Of a stretch of DNA of 64,000 nucleotides, positions 15,921 to 23,578 are shown piece after piece. Both the position numbers and the translations under genes were made by a program. How positions within the stretch are numbered: position 1 is the first letter of the stretch; each line of letters begins with the position of its first letter. Below the pieces are notes generated by a model. That model searched no databases. It saw only the letters and a program-made list of their open reading frames with translations, and was not told the origin of the DNA. Source of the DNA: Bacillus vallismortis (GTDB lineage Bacteria; Bacillota; Bacilli; Bacillales; Bacillaceae); assembly GCF_004116955.1 (NCBI RefSeq), contig NZ_CP026362.1, positions 346,001 to 410,000 on the forward strand, read 5' to 3'.

Positions 15921-16127
15921 ATGTACAACCCAAGAGAAATTAATTTAAGCAAAGATACAACAATCGAACAGGCAATTGAGCCGGGCAAAATACAGATCAT
16001 CGTTTTAGACGGGAACGAGGGCACTGCACATGTCCTTGAGGCCCCGGAACATGGAGAAACAATCATTCAAACAATTAAGGGCGGTCTGTCTCGCTTAGAT
16101 TATAGGATCGGCCACAAATTCAAATAG
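15921..16127 (+). CDS. yqaO: XtrA/YqaO-like phage protein
   Basis: A 68-residue protein with the XtrA-type pattern: MYNPREINLSKDTTIEQAI, then GNEGTAHVLEAPEHGETIIQ and SRLDYRIGHKFK. XtrA of PBSX and YqaO of skin are close in length and share this layout. Function is unknown; it is used here as a synteny marker for the PBSX/skin family. A GGGGGCG site precedes the ATG. Confidence 0.75.
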   Translation: MYNPREINLSKDTTIEQAIEPGKIQIIVLDGNEGTAHVLEAPEHGETIIQTIKGGLSRLDYRIGHKFK

Positions 16128-16159
16128 CAGGGGCTTTCCCCTGCGGGGGAGGAACGGGC

Positions 16160-16444
16160 ATGAAAGAGAGAATTGAACGTTTAAAAAAACTGACATATAT
16201 TCCTCAGAAGGAAATTGCTTGGCTTATTGAGCAAGCTGAACTGGCTGTTAAGCAGCAGGAAATCATCGAGGAAAACAAGCGCCAGCAGGATGTAACGGTT
16301 CATCAATTCCGGCAGGCACAAAAGGACATTCAGTATCTAAGCGGCGATAGGAAGCGATACAAACAGGCATTGGAGAAGATCATTACCAATCTCAATTTTG
16401 CGATAACAGTTGCTCAAAATGAATTGGAGGGTGATGTGAAATGA
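16160..16444 (+). CDS. Coiled-coil phage protein of unknown function
   Basis: A 94-residue, almost fully helical protein (MKERIERLKKLTYIPQKEIA) rich in Gln, Glu and Lys with heptad-like spacing. GGGGAGG precedes the ATG. It overlaps the zinc-ribbon gene by four bases (ATGA). No family recognised. Confidence 0.75.
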   Translation: MKERIERLKKLTYIPQKEIAWLIEQAELAVKQQEIIEENKRQQDVTVHQFRQAQKDIQYLSGDRKRYKQALEKIITNLNFAITVAQNELEGDVK

Positions 16445-16662
16445 ATTCATACAAACAAATTTGCCCGTACTGCGGTTGCACAGAAGAAGAATGCTATGCC
16501 AACTGGGATTCGGACAGCGACGGAACTGTAACGTGTTCGAAATGCAATAAAGATTATTATTCTATGCCACAGTATCGCTTCGAGGGTTGGCAGCTCGAAA
16601 AAATTTGTGGAGAATGCGGCGAAAAAGAAAGTGAATGCTTTTGCGAGGGGGAAGAAGAATGA
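16441..16662 (+). CDS. Small double zinc-ribbon protein
   Basis: A 73-residue acidic protein with two pairs of metal-binding knuckles. CPYCGCTEEEC and CSKCNK form one ribbon; CGECGEKESECFC near the C-terminus forms another cluster. It overlaps its neighbours by four bases on each side. Probably a nucleic-acid or protein-binding accessory factor; specific role unknown. Confidence 0.75.
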   Translation: MNSYKQICPYCGCTEEECYANWDSDSDGTVTCSKCNKDYYSMPQYRFEGWQLEKICGECGEKESECFCEGEEE

Positions 16663-16916
16663 TCCCTTTACAAGTTGAGCTTCAGCGGGCAGTCAAAGCC
16701 ACGAAAGACGAAGCGATGACAGTTGAGCAGGCGGCGGAATATTTGAAAGTCCATCCAGATTACATACCGGTACTTGTGGCAAAGTCAGACGATCTGAAAA
16801 TGATCGGTGATGAAACAATCATTGCTAAGCGTGATAAGACGAATGGCTGGCTTCTTGGGGCTATTGCGGTGGTTTTATTCTTTGCTATCGCGGTTCTGCC
16901 GGGGATAGGGGGTTAA
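16659..16916 (+). CDS. Membrane-anchored excisionase-type HTH protein
   Basis: An 85-residue protein combining an N-terminal HTH_17-like segment (MTVEQAAEYLKVHPDYIPVL, about residues 20-60) with a single C-terminal membrane helix (WLLGAIAVVLFFAIAVLPGI). The HTH should face the cytoplasm. The wing part (DDLKMIGDETIIAKR) departs from the usual RF(R/K) pattern, so DNA binding may be lost. GAGGGGG precedes the ATG. A DNA-membrane tether is one reading; a degenerate regulator is another. Confidence 0.7.
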   Translation: MIPLQVELQRAVKATKDEAMTVEQAAEYLKVHPDYIPVLVAKSDDLKMIGDETIIAKRDKTNGWLLGAIAVVLFFAIAVLPGIGG

Positions 16917-16919
16917 TGG

Positions 16920-17744
16920 ATGGGGTTTCCGAGAATTTTACACTATCCAGGCAGTAAATGGTCAATGACAGATTGGATCATTAGCCATATGCCCGAGCAT
17001 AAAACATACGTTGAACCTTTCTTTGGATCCGGAGCATTGTTTTTTAATAAGCAGCCTTCGACCATTGAAACGATAAATGATCTGGATAGCAGCGTGGTCA
17101 ATCTTTTCAAGGTGATTCGGGACCATCCGGAAGAGCTTGCAAGATTGATCGAATGGACGCCGTTATCTAGAGAGGAGTATTACGGCTCCTATGACTCTGA
17201 ATCAGGCAATGAATTAGAGGACGCCCGCCGATTCCTTATCCGTTGCTGGCAGGCCATAGGAGCAAAAACAAGTGATCGGACAGGCTGGCGGAGCCTTATC
17301 AGCAGTAACGGGCCTGACACGGCTAAAGAGTGGGGCAAACTGCCGGCAAAGATATTGTTAGTAGCCAAGCGATTGAAAGAGGCACAGATTGAACATCAGC
17401 CGGCTGTCCAGCTGCTTGAAAGATATAAGCGAAAAGAGGTTCTTGTTTACGCTGATCCTCCTTATATCATCGAGACGCGGACAAAGCGGCATTACAAGCA
17501 TGAAATGACAATTGATGATCATGTTGAGTTACTTGAAACATTGGACAAACACCCTGGTCCTGTTCTTCTCTCAGGCTATGCTCATCCAGTTTATGATGAA
17601 CGGCTCAAACATTGGAAAAGAGAAGTCCGGCAAGTATCGGCCGAAGCAGGTGCCAAGCGTGAAGAGGTTTTATGGGTAAATCCGGTTGCTGCTGAACAAA
17701 GTTACTTTCAGCAATCTTTATTCAGCTTGGATGCGCGGCCATGA
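16920..17744 (+). CDS. D12-class N6-adenine DNA methyltransferase (Dam-like)
   Basis: A 274-residue methylase. SAM-binding motif I is visible as RILHYPGSKW and TYVEPFFGSGALFF, and the catalytic motif as VYADPPYI (DPPY) near residue 180. This order (FxGxG before DPPY) is the alpha/D12 class that includes Dam and DpnIIA. No cognate restriction gene is adjacent, so it is probably a solitary phage methylase protecting phage DNA or marking it for packaging. The specificity cannot be read from the sequence. It overlaps the next zinc-ribbon gene by four bases. Confidence 0.93.
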   Translation: MGFPRILHYPGSKWSMTDWIISHMPEHKTYVEPFFGSGALFFNKQPSTIETINDLDSSVVNLFKVIRDHPEELARLIEWTPLSREEYYGSYDSESGNELEDARRFLIRCWQAIGAKTSDRTGWRSLISSNGPDTAKEWGKLPAKILLVAKRLKEAQIEHQPAVQLLERYKRKEVLVYADPPYIIETRTKRHYKHEMTIDDHVELLETLDKHPGPVLLSGYAHPVYDERLKHWKREVRQVSAEAGAKREEVLWVNPVAAEQSYFQQSLFSLDARP

Positions 17745-17857
17745 TCGAATACAGCTGCCCTGAATGTGGTCACAACGAATTAGATATAAAAATCCGCCCA
17801 GATGAACGCTGCCCTAAATGCGGCTGCGGCATGGGCGTTGAGGAGGAAATAGCGTGA
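17741..17857 (+). CDS. 38-residue zinc-ribbon microprotein
   Basis: MIEYSCPECGHNELDIKI is followed by CPKCGCGMG, giving two CxxC knuckles. It overlaps the methylase stop by four bases (ATGA) and the dUTPase start by four bases (GTGA). This tight coupling on both sides is strong evidence that it is translated. Role unknown. Confidence 0.8.
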   Translation: MIEYSCPECGHNELDIKIRPDERCPKCGCGMGVEEEIA

Positions 17858-18420
17858 ATCTACAAAAAATGTTCGAAATGCAAAAGGCGCTTGATGAACG
17901 GATCATAAAAGAAAAGGGGCTTAAAGGTCAGGACTTGCTGCCAAACCTCATTCTTGCCTTACAAGTAGAGCTGGCCGAGTGTGCGAATGAATGGCGCGGC
18001 TTTAAACATTGGAGCAATGACAGGGAGCCAAGAACAAAACATCCGTTAGAAGTTTCACCTAATGGTGCTTTCAGAAAAGGCGGAAACCCTCTACTTGAGG
18101 AATACGTGGACTGTCTGCACTTTATCTTGAGCATTGGGAATAGAATTGGATTTGATAATGGTGCTACGATTCAGCAGATCATGAGACGGGCAGAAGAAAG
18201 GGAATTAGAAACAAATATCGGTATTGTAAAAGCATTTTCACGTTTAATGTCACTTGTGTTCGGTTTCTATTTTTGGATTGAGAATGAGGGAACTTATGTA
18301 AGGTTTTTTGAACGCTTTTTGAATTTGGGTGAAATGCTTGGATTCACGCCTGAACAGATCGAAGCGGCTTACATGGAGAAAAACGCCGTCAATCATCAGC
18401 GTCAGCAGGAGGGGTATTGA
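17854..18420 (+). CDS. Dimeric (all-alpha) dUTPase
   Basis: A 188-residue protein of the dUTPase_2/MazG-like superfamily, which hydrolyses dUTP to dUMP. Metal-binding acidic pairs are visible: ELAECANEWRGFKHW (ExxE) and LEEYVDCLHFILSIG (ExxD). Such enzymes keep uracil out of phage DNA and occur in many Gram-positive siphoviruses. GTG start with AGGAGG upstream, overlapping the zinc-ribbon gene. Confidence 0.9.
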   Translation: MNLQKMFEMQKALDERIIKEKGLKGQDLLPNLILALQVELAECANEWRGFKHWSNDREPRTKHPLEVSPNGAFRKGGNPLLEEYVDCLHFILSIGNRIGFDNGATIQQIMRRAEERELETNIGIVKAFSRLMSLVFGFYFWIENEGTYVRFFERFLNLGEMLGFTPEQIEAAYMEKNAVNHQRQQEGY

Positions 18421-18812
18421 TGAATCATACCGACAACCCGATCATTTCAGCCGTTATCAGCAAACTAAACGCACAACAGGAAAAGGGGGTTGCCAAGTAC
18501 TGCCAGCCCGTCCAAGTTAATGCCTATGACTTACGCGGCTGGTTGCAACATGCACTTGAAGAAACTCTTGATCATGCAGTCTATCTGGAAGCAGCTATCC
18601 AAACGATCCAAGCGCTTGACGACAATCAAATTATTAAACAAGTTATCAAAGGATTCAATGAAATGGAGGCAGCGCGTGAAAACATCCAACGTTTATATTC
18701 TTCCCGGCATTATAACGGGTGGGATCATGCAATGTCACATTTTAAAGAAATTCTTGTATCGGCTCAATTATTGAAGAGGACAGAGGAAGAAGATAAGGAG
18801 GGCACGGAGTGA
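18420..18812 (+). CDS. Phage protein of unknown function, helical
   Basis: A 130-residue protein. The N-terminal half (EKGVAKYCQPVQVNAYDLRG, then HALEETLDHAVYLEAAIQ) resembles helical MazG/DUF-type nucleotide-pathway proteins that phages often place beside dUTPase, but I cannot assign it firmly. GGAGGGG is six bases before the ATG at 18420. Confidence 0.7.
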   Translation: MNHTDNPIISAVISKLNAQQEKGVAKYCQPVQVNAYDLRGWLQHALEETLDHAVYLEAAIQTIQALDDNQIIKQVIKGFNEMEAARENIQRLYSSRHYNGWDHAMSHFKEILVSAQLLKRTEEEDKEGTE

Positions 18813-19156
18813 TGAAGATAAACAGAAAGCCAGCGCGTGTTTTTGATACAAGAAATAACGCCACGTTGTTCACGGGGACAGAACGGGAATGTATGGAGTT
18901 TTCATTAAAAAATTATCCTCATGAAGAATTTCCTCATGTTTTAGTCGGTGTAAATGATGAAGATGAAGAGGAGGATGAATACACAGAATGCCCAAAATGC
19001 GGGAATGATCAGCTTATTGAATATGGCGAAATGACGTTAGGGTTTGAGAAGTCTGTGAAAACAGGGAAATTCTTAAAGCGCGATAAAGAAGGATATCCAT
19101 CTTGGTGGGCGATGAAATGCCGTTGCGGATGGGTAAGCGAAACATTTACCGAATAA
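18812..19156 (+). CDS. Zinc-ribbon phage protein
   Basis: A 114-residue protein with an acidic middle (NDEDEEEDEYTE) and a C-terminal zinc ribbon formed by CPKCGND and CRCGWVS. AAGGAGG lies ten bases before the ATG at 18812. Unknown function. Confidence 0.75.
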   Translation: MKINRKPARVFDTRNNATLFTGTERECMEFSLKNYPHEEFPHVLVGVNDEDEEEDEYTECPKCGNDQLIEYGEMTLGFEKSVKTGKFLKRDKEGYPSWWAMKCRCGWVSETFTE

Positions 19157-19168
19157 GGAGGGAGCGGA

Positions 19169-19372
19169 GTGACAAGTGAAATGCGATTACAAGCACAGAT
19201 CGACGTTATCGAAAGAGAAAATAAGGAATTGCGCCGCAGGAATGAGGAATTAGGGCAGACGGTCGAACGTCAGAACAAACAGATAATCTCTCAAAATTGG
19301 AGACTGTTGTTTTTCGCTTCATCCTGGATCGTTTATGGAATTGTTAGTGCTATAAAATACTTTTGGGAATAA
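19169..19372 (+). CDS. Small coiled-coil, C-tail-anchored membrane protein
   Basis: A 67-residue protein. Residues 5-42 are a coiled coil (RLQAQIDVIERENKELRRR), and residues 45-63 are one membrane helix. GTG start behind AAGGAGG. Unknown function. Confidence 0.7.
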   Translation: MTSEMRLQAQIDVIERENKELRRRNEELGQTVERQNKQIISQNWRLLFFASSWIVYGIVSAIKYFWE

Positions 19373-19387
19373 GGAGGGCGTTGAGTG

Positions 19388-19582
19388 ATGGATAGAAAGT
19401 TTGTGAAACAGGTAGGGGCGAGAACGTTCGATGAAGTTGTACAAAAGATGAAAGAGGCCAAGAACCTTGGGTTTTTGGTTGATGTGACTCAGTTTGATGA
19501 AGAGCGTATTTTGCATTCGTGGAGTGATGAAGGGGTTTATAGGATAACTCTGTTTGAGCCTGTGAAGGAGGGAGCTGAGTGA
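19388..19582 (+). CDS. Unrecognised 64-residue phage protein
   Basis: Begins MDRKFVKQVGARTFDEVVQK; mixed alpha/beta character, no motif seen. AAGGAGG precedes it. The last base overlaps the next ATG. Confidence 0.65.
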   Translation: MDRKFVKQVGARTFDEVVQKMKEAKNLGFLVDVTQFDEERILHSWSDEGVYRITLFEPVKEGAE

Positions 19583-19647
19583 TGGATAAGCTCAGAGATT
19601 GGATACGGCTGAAACTGATTAGTGAAAGAAGTAGAAGCGATGAGTAA
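19582..19647 (+). CDS. Possible 21-residue peptide
   Basis: ATG at 19582 follows a strong AAGGAGGG ribosome site and encodes a basic peptide (MDKLRDWIRLKLISERSRS) that ends just inside the next gene. It may be a leader that couples translation rather than a functional protein. Confidence 0.35.
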   Translation: MDKLRDWIRLKLISERSRSDE

Positions 19648-19828
19648 AAAACGAGGTATGGCAATATTAGGGCTTGCAATTGCATTCTGTGTAATATTTA
19701 CATTCGGGCTATATATTTTGTTCAAGCCAGGTTTAAACAAAGAGGATTTTGAAGCAATCATGTATAGCTCAGGTATTCCTGTAGGATTGTTTTCCTTGAT
19801 GCTATCGATTTTGATATTAGATAAATAA
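19640..19828 (+). CDS. Small two-helix membrane protein
   Basis: A 62-residue protein with two membrane helices (MAILGLAIAFCVIFTFGLYI and SGIPVGLFSLMLSILIL). A GTG at 19622 is an alternative start. Unknown function. Confidence 0.6.
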   Translation: MSKKRGMAILGLAIAFCVIFTFGLYILFKPGLNKEDFEAIMYSSGIPVGLFSLMLSILILDK

Positions 19829-19847
19829 TCACTTTCAGGGGGATTGG

Positions 19848-20024
19848 ATGGCACTCAGAATATTTTTTCTGCTGACGGGATGCGGATTCTGGACATATTT
19901 CCAACACGATTACCGGCCGGACATGAAAGCGAACATTGCTTTGATCGGGGCAATCATTTCTTTCACGGCTGCGGCTTACTTTAAAGATATTGATAAGTAT
20001 ATAGAGAAGAGGGAAGACAAATGA
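19848..20024 (+). CDS. Small membrane protein, 58 residues
   Basis: MALRIFFLLTGCGFWTYF forms a hydrophobic start, IALIGAIISFTAAAYF is a second helix, and the tail is charged. AGGGGG precedes the ATG, and the stop overlaps the next ATG by four bases. Unknown function. Confidence 0.65.
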   Translation: MALRIFFLLTGCGFWTYFQHDYRPDMKANIALIGAIISFTAAAYFKDIDKYIEKREDK

Positions 20025-20224
20025 ACGGATTTTCTGAGATTGAACTTCAAATGATTGTTGATGAATTAAAAAAGGGTATGCCTCTACAACTGCAGCTTGT
20101 TAGCCATACGTCAAAGCTGATTGTGGCTTACTATAAGGAATACAAAAAGAATCCATATGTGGAGCCGGCGGACGTGGTGCCTCTAGCTGTTAAATCCGGA
20201 ATGAATCAAATGGGTCTTAATTAG
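20021..20224 (+). CDS. Unrecognised 67-residue phage protein
   Basis: Starts MNGFSEIELQMIVDELKKGM; soluble and helical. Translationally coupled to the gene before it by an ATGA overlap. Confidence 0.65.
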   Translation: MNGFSEIELQMIVDELKKGMPLQLQLVSHTSKLIVAYYKEYKKNPYVEPADVVPLAVKSGMNQMGLN

Positions 20225-20234
20225 GAGGAGAAAG

Positions 20235-20390
20235 ATGCTAATAGCCTTTAAAATAGCTCTCTTGCTGGTTCTGATAATCTCTCTTGTTGGTGTTGTAGGA
20301 GAGGAAAAAGATTTACAGCTGAGAAGTCACTTAACTGCAATATGTATCGCGGCAATCATCGGCAACATTGTTACATATGTGCTGCTTTAA
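20235..20390 (+). CDS. 51-residue two-helix membrane protein
   Basis: MLIAFKIALLLVLIISLVGV and HLTAICIAAIIGNIVTYVLL are two membrane helices joined by a short charged loop. AGGAGGAG precedes the ATG. Unknown function. Confidence 0.65.
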   Translation: MLIAFKIALLLVLIISLVGVVGEEKDLQLRSHLTAICIAAIIGNIVTYVLL

Positions 20391-20417
20391 CTGAATAAGT
20401 CCAAGACGGAAAGCCTG

Positions 20418-20467
20418 CGGACACTGAACTTACAGCATTAGCGCTGTTTGTTTGGTGTCCGTTTTTT
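20418..20467 (+). terminator. Terminator within the early small-gene cluster
   Basis: CGGACAC (20418-20424) pairs with GTGTCCG (20455-20461) and six T follow. The long loop contains a second small dyad (ACAGC...GCTGT). Confidence 0.8.
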
Positions 20468-20525
20468 ATTTCGCAACTATCTGGATGTCTATCGCGATTA
20501 CTAACGGTGAAAGGAGTGATGAGAC

Positions 20526-20657
20526 ATGAAACAGTCCAAAAAGAAGCCATCACAGAAGAAACAGGAGCGCTCAGATCGTTTCTGGCAATCAATGATGAAC
20601 ACGAACATGCAAACACTCAGACGCGGCAAAGGCGGCGCTTATAAACGCAGAAAGTAA
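20526..20657 (+). CDS. 43-residue very basic phage protein
   Basis: MKQSKKKPSQKKQERSDRFW, ending GGAYKRRK. About one third of residues are Lys or Arg, which suggests nucleic-acid binding. AAAGGAG precedes the ATG, directly after a terminator, so a promoter may lie between. Confidence 0.6.
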   Translation: MKQSKKKPSQKKQERSDRFWQSMMNTNMQTLRRGKGGAYKRRK

Positions 20658-20672
20658 AAGGGGAGTTTCAGG

Positions 20673-20858
20673 ATGAAATACGGATTCGCTTATAAAAACG
20701 GAAAGCTTGTAAATATCTTCTGCGGCAAAGAAGAGCTCTATAACGAGTTGAAAGCCTTCTTGGTCAAAACCTTCAGTATCAGCGTGAAAGAGGTATCAAG
20801 GCCTCAATATATCGCAGAGCAAAAAGCAAACAACTGGTATGACACTTACTCTATTTAA
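20673..20858 (+). CDS. Unrecognised 61-residue phage protein
   Basis: Starts [28 protein letters not shown] precedes the ATG. No motif seen. Confidence 0.65.
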   Translation: MKYGFAYKNGKLVNIFCGKEELYNELKAFLVKTFSISVKEVSRPQYIAEQKANNWYDTYSI

Positions 20859-20878
20859 CTATCAGGAGGGAAAGCACT

Positions 20879-21340
20879 ATGACAGATCAAATGATTGCAT
20901 GGGAGATTGAGGAATGGATTCGTGATTATAAATTCATGCTGCGCGAGATCAAAAGGCTCAACCGTGTGTTGAACAAAGTAGACTTTATTAGCGCAAAGCT
21001 CACTGCAAAATACGGGGATGAAGCGAGCATGCCAAGGGGATCAGCAGGCGTCAGTCAGGCTGAATTGCGACAGATGGACCGAAGAGAAAGGCGGCTTCAC
21101 AAATATGAATCTATTGTGCATTACCTGGACAACGCAATGGAACACATTGAAGAAGAAAAGCACCGCATCGTCTATGATTGCATGATGGAAGGGATGAGCT
21201 ACACTGCTATTGCAAACCACCTTGATTGCTCCCGGGATACCATCAGAAAGATCAAAACAGCGATAATCGGCAACATCGTCAATAAAGTCAAAGAAGCCAA
21301 CTTTCTGCAATATTTGAACTCATTTAAATCAGCGGTGTAA
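20879..21340 (+). CDS. Sigma-70 region-4-like late-gene regulator (ArpU/Xpf/YqaQ type)
   Basis: A 153-residue protein. The C-terminal third has an HTH of sigma region-4 type ([20 protein letters not shown], then [13 protein letters not shown]). The N-terminal part is a coiled coil. Size and position, last in the early block and right before the terminase genes, match Xpf of PBSX, which switches on late genes, and YqaQ of skin. It probably activates transcription of the late operon starting near 21.5 kb. Confidence 0.8.
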   Translation: MTDQMIAWEIEEWIRDYKFMLREIKRLNRVLNKVDFISAKLTAKYGDEASMPRGSAGVSQAELRQMDRRERRLHKYESIVHYLDNAMEHIEEEKHRIVYDCMMEGMSYTAIANHLDCSRDTIRKIKTAIIGNIVNKVKEANFLQYLNSFKSAV

Positions 21341-21402
21341 AATGGAAGGCAGGACGGGGAGGCAAAATATTCCGCGTCACCACCAATTTCATATAGTGAT
21401 CT

Positions 21403-21438
21403 AAAGCTCTATGCCCTTAATGGGTGTAGGGCTTTTTT
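21403..21438 (+). terminator. Terminator at the end of the early operon
   Basis: AAAGC/GCTTT outer and CCC/GGG inner pairs enclose TTAAT, followed by a T-run. It separates early genes from the terminase block. Confidence 0.8.
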
Positions 21439-21498
21439 ATATCAAGTAGCAGCAAGCGGAGCGTCATCAGTAAAGGGATGTTCTTTTTATATTCTTTG

Positions 21499-21558
21499 TA
21501 AACTGAGTCCAGTGAATCTCAGACTGCTGGTAAGGCCTCTGAGTATGGGCTCAGTTTA
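21499..21558 (+). promoter_or_regulatory. Nested CTGAG/CTCAG inverted repeats upstream of terminase
   Basis: TAAACTGAG (21499-21507) pairs exactly with CTCAGTTTA (21550-21558). Inside, CTCAG (21518-21522) and CTGAG (21538-21542) can also pair. Four CTCAG/CTGAG boxes therefore lie within 60 bp. Plausible roles are the packaging (pac/cos) recognition region or the binding site of the late activator encoded just upstream. Confidence 0.55.
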
Positions 21559-21612
21559 GAGTGAATATCTCCAAAACAAACACGAATTAGAAGGGGGCGG
21601 CGGTGAATGTAG

Positions 21613-22371
21613 ATGGCTGAAAAGCACATTCAGGCGTACAAGGATTACGTCAAAGGCTTGAAATACAAGGACCTTGCCGAAAAGTACGGGGTGTCAGTGA
21701 ACACCATTAAATCGTGGAAGCAGCGGCATGGCTGGGAAAGGAAAAAGGGTGCACCCTCTGAAAAAAGTGTGCACACAAAAAAGGGTGGACAGCCCGGCAA
21801 CAAAAATGCAATAGGAAACAAAGGCGGGGCGGCTCCGGCGGGCAATCAAAACGCTGTGACTCACGGCTTTTTCTCTAAATTCCTGCCAGAAGAAACGCTT
21901 GAGATTATGGAAGAGATTCAGGAGCGTTCGCCTGCTGATATGATATGGGATCAGATACAGATTCAATATGCAGCCATTCTCCGGGCGCAGCGCATTATGT
22001 TCGTGCAGGATAAAGATGACCTTGCAAAAGAGCTGAAAAAAGCAAAATACGTTTACCAACCTCAAGAGGACGAAGATGGCAACGAGTATTTTGAAAAGTC
22101 TATTGCTGAAGAAGAGCTTGAAATACAATTCGCTTGGGATCGTCATGCAACCTTCCTAAACGCCCAATCTCGGGCAATGGGAGAGCTCAGGAGCTTGATC
22201 AAGCAGTTTGACCAGCTGGCCCATGAAGAAGACGAGCGACGCCTTAAATTGGAGCAGATGCGCTTGAATATCGAGAAGGCGAAGAAAGATATTAACGGCG
22301 ATAACGAAAACTCACAGGAAAATGAAGTTGCTACCATGCTGCGGAAGATGGTGAAACCTCATGGAACTTAA
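21613..22371 (+). CDS. Terminase small subunit
   Basis: A 252-residue protein that selects phage DNA for packaging. An HTH is visible near the N-terminus ([20 protein letters not shown]), followed by a basic linker with [20 protein letters not shown], the usual feature of XtmA/YqaS-type small terminases, and a helical oligomerisation region. It overlaps the large-subunit gene by 11 bases. AAGGGGG lies about 13 bases before the ATG. Confidence 0.92.
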   Translation: MAEKHIQAYKDYVKGLKYKDLAEKYGVSVNTIKSWKQRHGWERKKGAPSEKSVHTKKGGQPGNKNAIGNKGGAAPAGNQNAVTHGFFSKFLPEETLEIMEEIQERSPADMIWDQIQIQYAAILRAQRIMFVQDKDDLAKELKKAKYVYQPQEDEDGNEYFEKSIAEEELEIQFAWDRHATFLNAQSRAMGELRSLIKQFDQLAHEEDERRLKLEQMRLNIEKAKKDINGDNENSQENEVATMLRKMVKPHGT

Positions 22372-23578
22372 CTCCAAGCAACAAGAGGTATGGAATAGCT
22401 TTATTGAAGAGCAACCGAAAATCTTAATATGTAGCGGGGCGAAAAGGGCAGGGAAAACATTCGTGCTCCTTTTGACGTTCCTCGGGCATATCAGCAAATA
22501 TCAAAACATGGGGCTTTCCTTTATCATTGGCGGGGCAACTCAGGCTTCTATAAAGCGGAATATCCTAAATGATTTAGAGCTGATCCTGGGGAAAGAATTG
22601 CGCCTTGATAAAGCAAATGCCGTTGAGATATTCGGCAACCGTGTTTATTGCTTTGACGGTGCAAATGCAGACTCATGGAAAAAGGCAAGGGGTTTTACAT
22701 CAGCTGGCGCATTCTTAAACGAAGCGACGGCACTGCATGATTCATTCGTTAAGGAAGTCATTTCTCGTTGCTCCTATAAGGGTGCAATGGTCATGATGGA
22801 TACAAACCCTGAAAACCCGATGCACACCGTCAAAACGGATTATATCGACAAAGACGGGCAGCGGCTGAAAAACGGCCGGTTGAATATCCGGTCTTTTCAC
22901 TTCTCATTGTTTGATAACAACTTTCTTGATCCTGAGTATGTCGAAAGTATTGTTGCTTCAACACCGAGCGGCATGTTTACAGACCGGGACATTTACGGCT
23001 ATTGGGTTGCTCCGGAAGGCGTAATATACAAGGATTTCAACAAAGACAAGCACTATATCAGTTCTAAAGAGATGGAAAATAAACAAGTCAACTTCACTAA
23101 ATACTTTGCTGGTGTTGACTGGGGATATGAGCACCCGGGTTCTATTGTCGTAATCGGACAAGATGACCAAGGGTGTTTTTATTTGCTCGAAGAACATTCC
23201 AAGCAGCATGAAGAGATTGACTACTGGGTTAAGGTAGCAAAGGACATCAAAGAGCGATACGGCAACATTAATTTCTATTGTGATACAGCACGGCCAGAAC
23301 ACGTTGTTCGTTTCCGACGTGAAAAACTCCGGGCTATCAATGCTGATAAAGCTGTCGTATCCGGTATAGAAGAAGTGGCGCGGCTGTTCAAACAAGAACA
23401 GCTTTTTGTGGTTGAAGACAAAGTTGACCGGTTTAAAAAAGAAATCTTTATGTATGTCTGGAATCAGAAGACAGGCGAACCGGTTAAGGAATGGGACGAT
23501 GTTCTGGACTCTATACGTTATGCCCTTTATACGAACAACAAACCAATGAGACGAAAAGTGAAGGGGGGATCATTGTGA
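22361..23578 (+). CDS. Terminase large subunit
   Basis: A 405-residue packaging ATPase/nuclease. Walker A is [12 protein letters not shown] (residues 24-35), and the coupling/Walker B region is [13 protein letters not shown]. The C-terminal nuclease domain shows [14 protein letters not shown] (catalytic Asp) and [10 protein letters not shown] (second Asp). This is the XtmB/SPP1 gp2 type associated with headful packaging. It overlaps the portal gene by four bases. Confidence 0.95.
   Translation: MELNSKQQEVWNSFIEEQPKILICSGAKRAGKTFVLLLTFLGHISKYQNMGLSFIIGGATQASIKRNILNDLELILGKELRLDKANAVEIFGNRVYCFDGANADSWKKARGFTSAGAFLNEATALHDSFVKEVISRCSYKGAMVMMDTNPENPMHTVKTDYIDKDGQRLKNGRLNIRSFHFSLFDNNFLDPEYVESIVASTPSGMFTDRDIYGYWVAPEGVIYKDFNKDKHYISSKEMENKQVNFTKYFAGVDWGYEHPGSIVVIGQDDQGCFYLLEEHSKQHEEIDYWVKVAKDIKERYGNINFYCDTARPEHVVRFRREKLRAINADKAVVSGIEEVARLFKQEQLFVVEDKVDRFKKEIFMYVWNQKTGEPVKEWDDVLDSIRYALYTNNKPMRRKVKGGSL

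Noticed and set aside
21694..22146. Reverse-strand 150-residue frame under the small terminase
   Set aside because: Shadow of Lys/Glu-rich coding sequence on the other strand.
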